From positions 1 to 8,627 of the forward strand of contig JAGLYR010000084.1 in NCBI GenBank assembly GCA_023132135.1: a stretch of DNA of 8,627 bases, in the 5' to 3' direction. Made by a program: the position numbers and the translations under genes. The stretch comes from Candidatus Eiseniibacteriota bacterium. Its GTDB lineage: Bacteria > Arandabacterota > Arandabacteria > JAGLYR01. The notes under the pieces were generated by a model, which saw only the letters and a program-made list of their open reading frames with translations, made no database searches and was not told the DNA's origin. Shown here piece after piece: positions 6,074-8,627 of this stretch (position 1 is its first letter; each line of letters starts with the position of its first letter).

Positions 6074-8584
6074 ATGATGGGCAAGAAAAAACTGAGGACT
6101 GTGCTGGTCCTCCTCGGAAGCATGTTGATTCCGGCGATGGGGTGGGCCGAGGAGGTCACTTTCCGGGTCACGGTGCCCGGGAATACCCCGGCGGGAGAGA
6201 GCGTCTACGTCGTGGGGAATCTTGCCGGGCTGGGCGAGTGGGATCCGGGCGCGTTGGAGATGACGTCGGTGGAGTCTGGAATCTGGGAAATCGTCCTCGA
6301 TCTGCCCGATGGAGCCTCGATCGAGTACAAGTACACGCGGGGTGGGTGGTCCTCCGTGGAAAAGACGAGCGATGGGGCCGAGTCGGATAACCGGACGGTG
6401 AGGATCGCAGCCGGCATGATCATCGAGGACGAGGTGCCCCGCTGGGCGGATGTCACGCCCGGGCCGAAGGCGAAACCTGTGACGTCTGCAACAGGGAAGA
6501 TGGTGGTCCTCTTTCGCGTAGTCGTGCCTCCCAAGACACCCGAGGGCGAGCCTGTCTACATCTCCGGAGATCTCCCGGAGTTCGGGGTCTGGGATGGGGG
6601 GCGCGTCGAGTTCACACAGGTCGAGCCCGGCGTCTGGGAGGCGGAGGTGGAATTCTCGGCTGCCGGATGGGCGGAGTACAAATACACGCGGGGAGGTTGG
6701 GGGACTGTTGAGAAAAAGGCCGACGGAGGCGAGGCGGACAACCGGAGAATAATGGTTGAACCCGGTGCCCTGATCGAAGATGTAGTGATCGCATGGGCCG
6801 ATGTTCCGGCCGAAGGTGGGGCCGAGGTCACGTTGCTCTCAAACACGGACCTCAGCTCCAGCATGATGGTGAACGGCCGCTACGTGAGCACGTACATCAG
6901 CGAGCGGGAACCGGATGATCGCTACCGGCTGAACCGGCCCTCCCACGATATCCGGCTGGACTTCCTGGCCACCGTGGGTCCGACTGTCTCGGTCTGGGCC
7001 CGTGCCAGTTTCTTCACCGGGGAGCAGTTCCATTTCTCCTTCGATTTCGACCGGGCCTGGGCTCATGTTCACCCGGAGGAGTTCGACCTGAAGGCATTCT
7101 ACAACGAAGAGATTGTTGCTTTTGATGATCCCTTCAACCTGGTCGGACACAGGGATCTCTGGAGCACCATCGGGAACGACAACATCCCCTTCGGGCGGGG
7201 GAGCTCCGGGGCCGAGATCCGGTTCGGGTTTCTCGGGATGGATCTGGACGGGATGGTGGCCAACATCCATGACTTTGACGTCCGCAATGATCCGGACGCA
7301 TTTGATGAGGTCGGCACGGATTGGATGGCCGGCCGTGTGACCCGTGATCTCGGACATTTCTGGCTGGGGCTCACAGGCAGGAGGATCCGGACAGCCAATT
7401 GGGCCAGTGTGTATGAGACGACCCCGCCGCCCCCTCAGTGGGAGATGGATGTTGGGGACTACAGCAACGAGTTCTTTGAGCTGAACGAGACCGATGATGT
7501 CTTCGCACTGGATCTGTCCACGACAGCTTTGAGAGGCGCTTTGGACCTGGTTCTCGGCGGCGGGTACCAGAAGTGGCAGGCGGGCTGGGTTATCGGAAGC
7601 GCCCGGGAGCGTGTGTACCTCGGCGAGCACGTGAAGGTCGACGACAAAATCGGCAGCACGTCCGGTTTCCTCGGGCTCGTGGGCGCGACCTTCCATCTGT
7701 CCCCGAATCTCACGCTTGGCTACCGGTTCCACAGGGAATCCCTGGATGCGCTCGGAGAAGGTGATTCGTACGTGGCTTGGGTGCTGAAGCACAGGGACGA
7801 CGCCAACCAGCACATTTTCCCCATCGGGCTGCCGGGTCACAACCGTGAAGTTGACCACCAGGAGTGGACGTTCGGCTGGTCCGGGTCCGCGGTGGAGTTG
7901 AATCTGCTGATCTCGAAGCACGATGACAACCGGCGGGCGTTCCTGGTTTCCAGCGACCGGCACGCGACGCAGACCCGCGTACTTCCGGAGATCGCCTTCC
8001 GGTTTGGAGACCGTCTGGAGACGATCTTCCGGTACGTCTACGAGCGCGGCACGCGGTTCGGGTTGAGTGAGAGCATGGGGATTTCCTACGCCGAGCAGGA
8101 ATGGGAAACAGGATATCGCTTCCGCTTCGCCTCGGAGACGGAGAAGGTAGACACGAGGATATTCGCCGTCAGCACGCGGTACAAGCTCAGGAGAAACTGG
8201 TATTGGGATCTTGACTACCAGCGTTGGAACCTCTGGCGCGACTACGGGAACAACGGATCGGTCGAGGTGGACGGAATCTACGGCATGTTGTTCACAGGGT
8301 TTACCTACGAACCTCGCAAGGGAATCCAGATCCAGCTCGCGCTGGGGGTGGATCCGGTGGACGACGAGGACGACCGCCTGGCCGGACGCGAGATGTTCAT
8401 GCGTCGCCGGCTGGGTGACTGGCAGTACTCGGACGGCGATGGAGACGGCATCAGGAACTACCAGGATCGGGTGAACTGGTCCGATGACACACCCGGTCTG
8501 GTCCGCTCGCCGACCATCGGGGAGCTGATGCAGGAGCTGAGTGATACGAAGCAGGTGATGATCAAAGCCAGGATCCAATTCTGA
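6074..8584 (+). CDS. Tandem CBM20-like starch-binding domains fused to an outer-membrane beta-barrel
   Basis: The 836-residue product begins with a clear signal peptide (KKK, then VLVLLGSMLIPAMGWA, cleavage after A25). Residues 28-127 and 145-244 are two CBM20/AMPK-glycogen-binding-like modules. Each has VYxxGxLxxxGxWD, GxWE, an EYKYTRGGW segment, VEK and DNR. W56/W173 and K86/K203 occupy positions used in CBM20 site 1; the second site Trp may be W92/W209, which is shifted relative to classical CBM20. A short linker (128-144) joins them. From about 253 to the end the sequence is a beta-barrel of about 580 residues with aromatic-rich strands and long polar loops, including a PPPP loop and a calcium-loop motif (D787-N795), ending VMIKARIQF with terminal Phe. 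The barrel is collinear with that of the preceding gene. The two modules imply alpha-glucan binding at the envelope; substrate and transport activity are inferred. CBM48-type glycogen binding or a purely structural role are alternatives. Confidence 0.87.
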   Translation: MMGKKKLRTVLVLLGSMLIPAMGWAEEVTFRVTVPGNTPAGESVYVVGNLAGLGEWDPGALEMTSVESGIWEIVLDLPDGASIEYKYTRGGWSSVEKTSDGAESDNRTVRIAAGMIIEDEVPRWADVTPGPKAKPVTSATGKMVVLFRVVVPPKTPEGEPVYISGDLPEFGVWDGGRVEFTQVEPGVWEAEVEFSAAGWAEYKYTRGGWGTVEKKADGGEADNRRIMVEPGALIEDVVIAWADVPAEGGAEVTLLSNTDLSSSMMVNGRYVSTYISEREPDDRYRLNRPSHDIRLDFLATVGPTVSVWARASFFTGEQFHFSFDFDRAWAHVHPEEFDLKAFYNEEIVAFDDPFNLVGHRDLWSTIGNDNIPFGRGSSGAEIRFGFLGMDLDGMVANIHDFDVRNDPDAFDEVGTDWMAGRVTRDLGHFWLGLTGRRIRTANWASVYETTPPPPQWEMDVGDYSNEFFELNETDDVFALDLSTTALRGALDLVLGGGYQKWQAGWVIGSARERVYLGEHVKVDDKIGSTSGFLGLVGATFHLSPNLTLGYRFHRESLDALGEGDSYVAWVLKHRDDANQHIFPIGLPGHNREVDHQEWTFGWSGSAVELNLLISKHDDNRRAFLVSSDRHATQTRVLPEIAFRFGDRLETIFRYVYERGTRFGLSESMGISYAEQEWETGYRFRFASETEKVDTRIFAVSTRYKLRRNWYWDLDYQRWNLWRDYGNNGSVEVDGIYGMLFTGFTYEPRKGIQIQLALGVDPVDDEDDRLAGREMFMRRRLGDWQYSDGDGDGIRNYQDRVNWSDDTPGLVRSPTIGELMQELSDTKQVMIKARIQF
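6155..6454 (+). repeat. CBM20-like coding repeat, copy 1
   Basis: This encodes residues 28-127 of the CBM20-barrel protein. Hand alignment with copy 2 needs no gaps over 100 residues and gives about 52 identities. The EYKYTRGGW-coding segments match at 24 of 27 bases. This indicates an internal domain duplication, old enough to have diverged at about half of positions. Confidence 0.85.
6506..6805 (+). repeat. CBM20-like coding repeat, copy 2
   Basis: This encodes residues 145-244, the partner of copy 1. It keeps the aromatic and lysine positions of copy 1 (W173, K203, W209) and ends with the same WADV. Retention of these residues in both copies suggests that both are functional. Confidence 0.85.
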
Positions 8585-8603
8585 CTAGCTCGGGAAAGGG
8601 CAT

Positions 8604-8623
8604 CGGAGGGGTTGAAGCCCCCG
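8604..8623 (+). terminator. Weak hairpin after the last gene; possible terminator
   Basis: CGG-A-GGG pairs with CCC-CCG around the loop GTTGAAG, giving six G-C pairs with one bulged A, 20 bases after the stop at 8584. No T-run follows before the edge. GGAGG at 8623-8627 looks like a Shine-Dalgarno site for a further gene, so the hairpin may be incidental and the operon may continue. Confidence 0.25.
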
Positions 8624-8627
8624 GAGG

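Noticed and set aside
3361-6171. A 936-residue open frame on the minus strand spanning parts of four genes
   Set aside because: It crosses several real gene boundaries, has shadow-like composition (Val, Pro, His, Arg), no signal peptide or recognisable domain, and is expected opposite GC-rich genes with biased codon use.
6058-6390. A 110-residue plus-strand frame overlapping the start of the CBM20-barrel gene
   Set aside because: No ribosome site or domain is visible, and the overlapping frame carries a textbook signal peptide and CBM20 motifs.
6839-8578. A 579-residue minus-strand open frame opposite the CBM20-barrel gene
   Set aside because: It lies wholly antisense to a well-supported barrel gene, has no recognisable motif, and the plus strand shows a coherent signal peptide, domains and aromatic C-terminus.
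4540-8584. SusC-like or other TonB-dependent receptors
   Set aside because: No plug domain, TonB box or carboxypeptidase-like N-terminal extension precedes either barrel, and the lengths are short for that family.

Overview
The window is one tightly packed, single-strand (+) gene cluster from a GC-rich, Gram-negative bacterium. All four genes encode exported or outer-membrane proteins. The organism is probably a member of the FCB superphylum or a nearby candidate phylum such as Eisenbacteria, Latescibacterota or KSB1. Three features suggest this: a PorV/PorQ-type barrel, a large secreted protein ending in an FSPNGDG / FlgD-Ig-like C-terminal domain, and GC-rich third codon positions. The lineage is an inference from these traits and not a database match.

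Layout. 1-3642: the 3' part of a very large secreted multidomain protein whose reading frame stays open to the left edge. It contains three carboxypeptidase-regulatory-like beta-sandwiches, a domain resembling the C-terminal domain of glucodextranase and amylopullulanases (PF09985 type), a possible carbohydrate-binding beta-sandwich, Ig/ZU5-like modules, and a sorting-type C-terminal domain. 3655-4530: a PorV/PorQ-family outer-membrane barrel. 4540-6039: an outer-membrane beta-barrel of unrecognised family. 6074-8584: a signal peptide, two tandem CBM20-like starch-binding domains, and a C-terminal outer-membrane beta-barrel that is collinear with the barrel of the preceding gene. 8585-8627: a short tail with a weak hairpin and a Shine-Dalgarno-like GGAGG at the very edge.

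The gaps between genes are 12, 9 and 34 bp. Two of the ribosome-binding sites overlap the upstream stop codon, so the genes almost certainly form one operon with coupled translation. No promoter, RNA gene, insertion sequence or CRISPR array is visible, and no stretch longer than 50 bp lacks a gene.

How the genes may work together (inference). Two independent alpha-glucan-associated modules, PF09985-like in gene 1 and CBM20-like x2 in gene 4, occur in one operon with a PorV-type barrel and two paralogous barrels. The simplest model is a cell-surface alpha-glucan (starch/glycogen/dextrin) capture or uptake system. The large protein would be exported by a type IX-like route using the PorV-like partner, and the barrels would act as channels or surface anchors. 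No SusC/SusD-type protein, TonB plug or catalytic glycoside hydrolase domain is visible here. If a hydrolase exists, it would lie upstream of position 1 or elsewhere.
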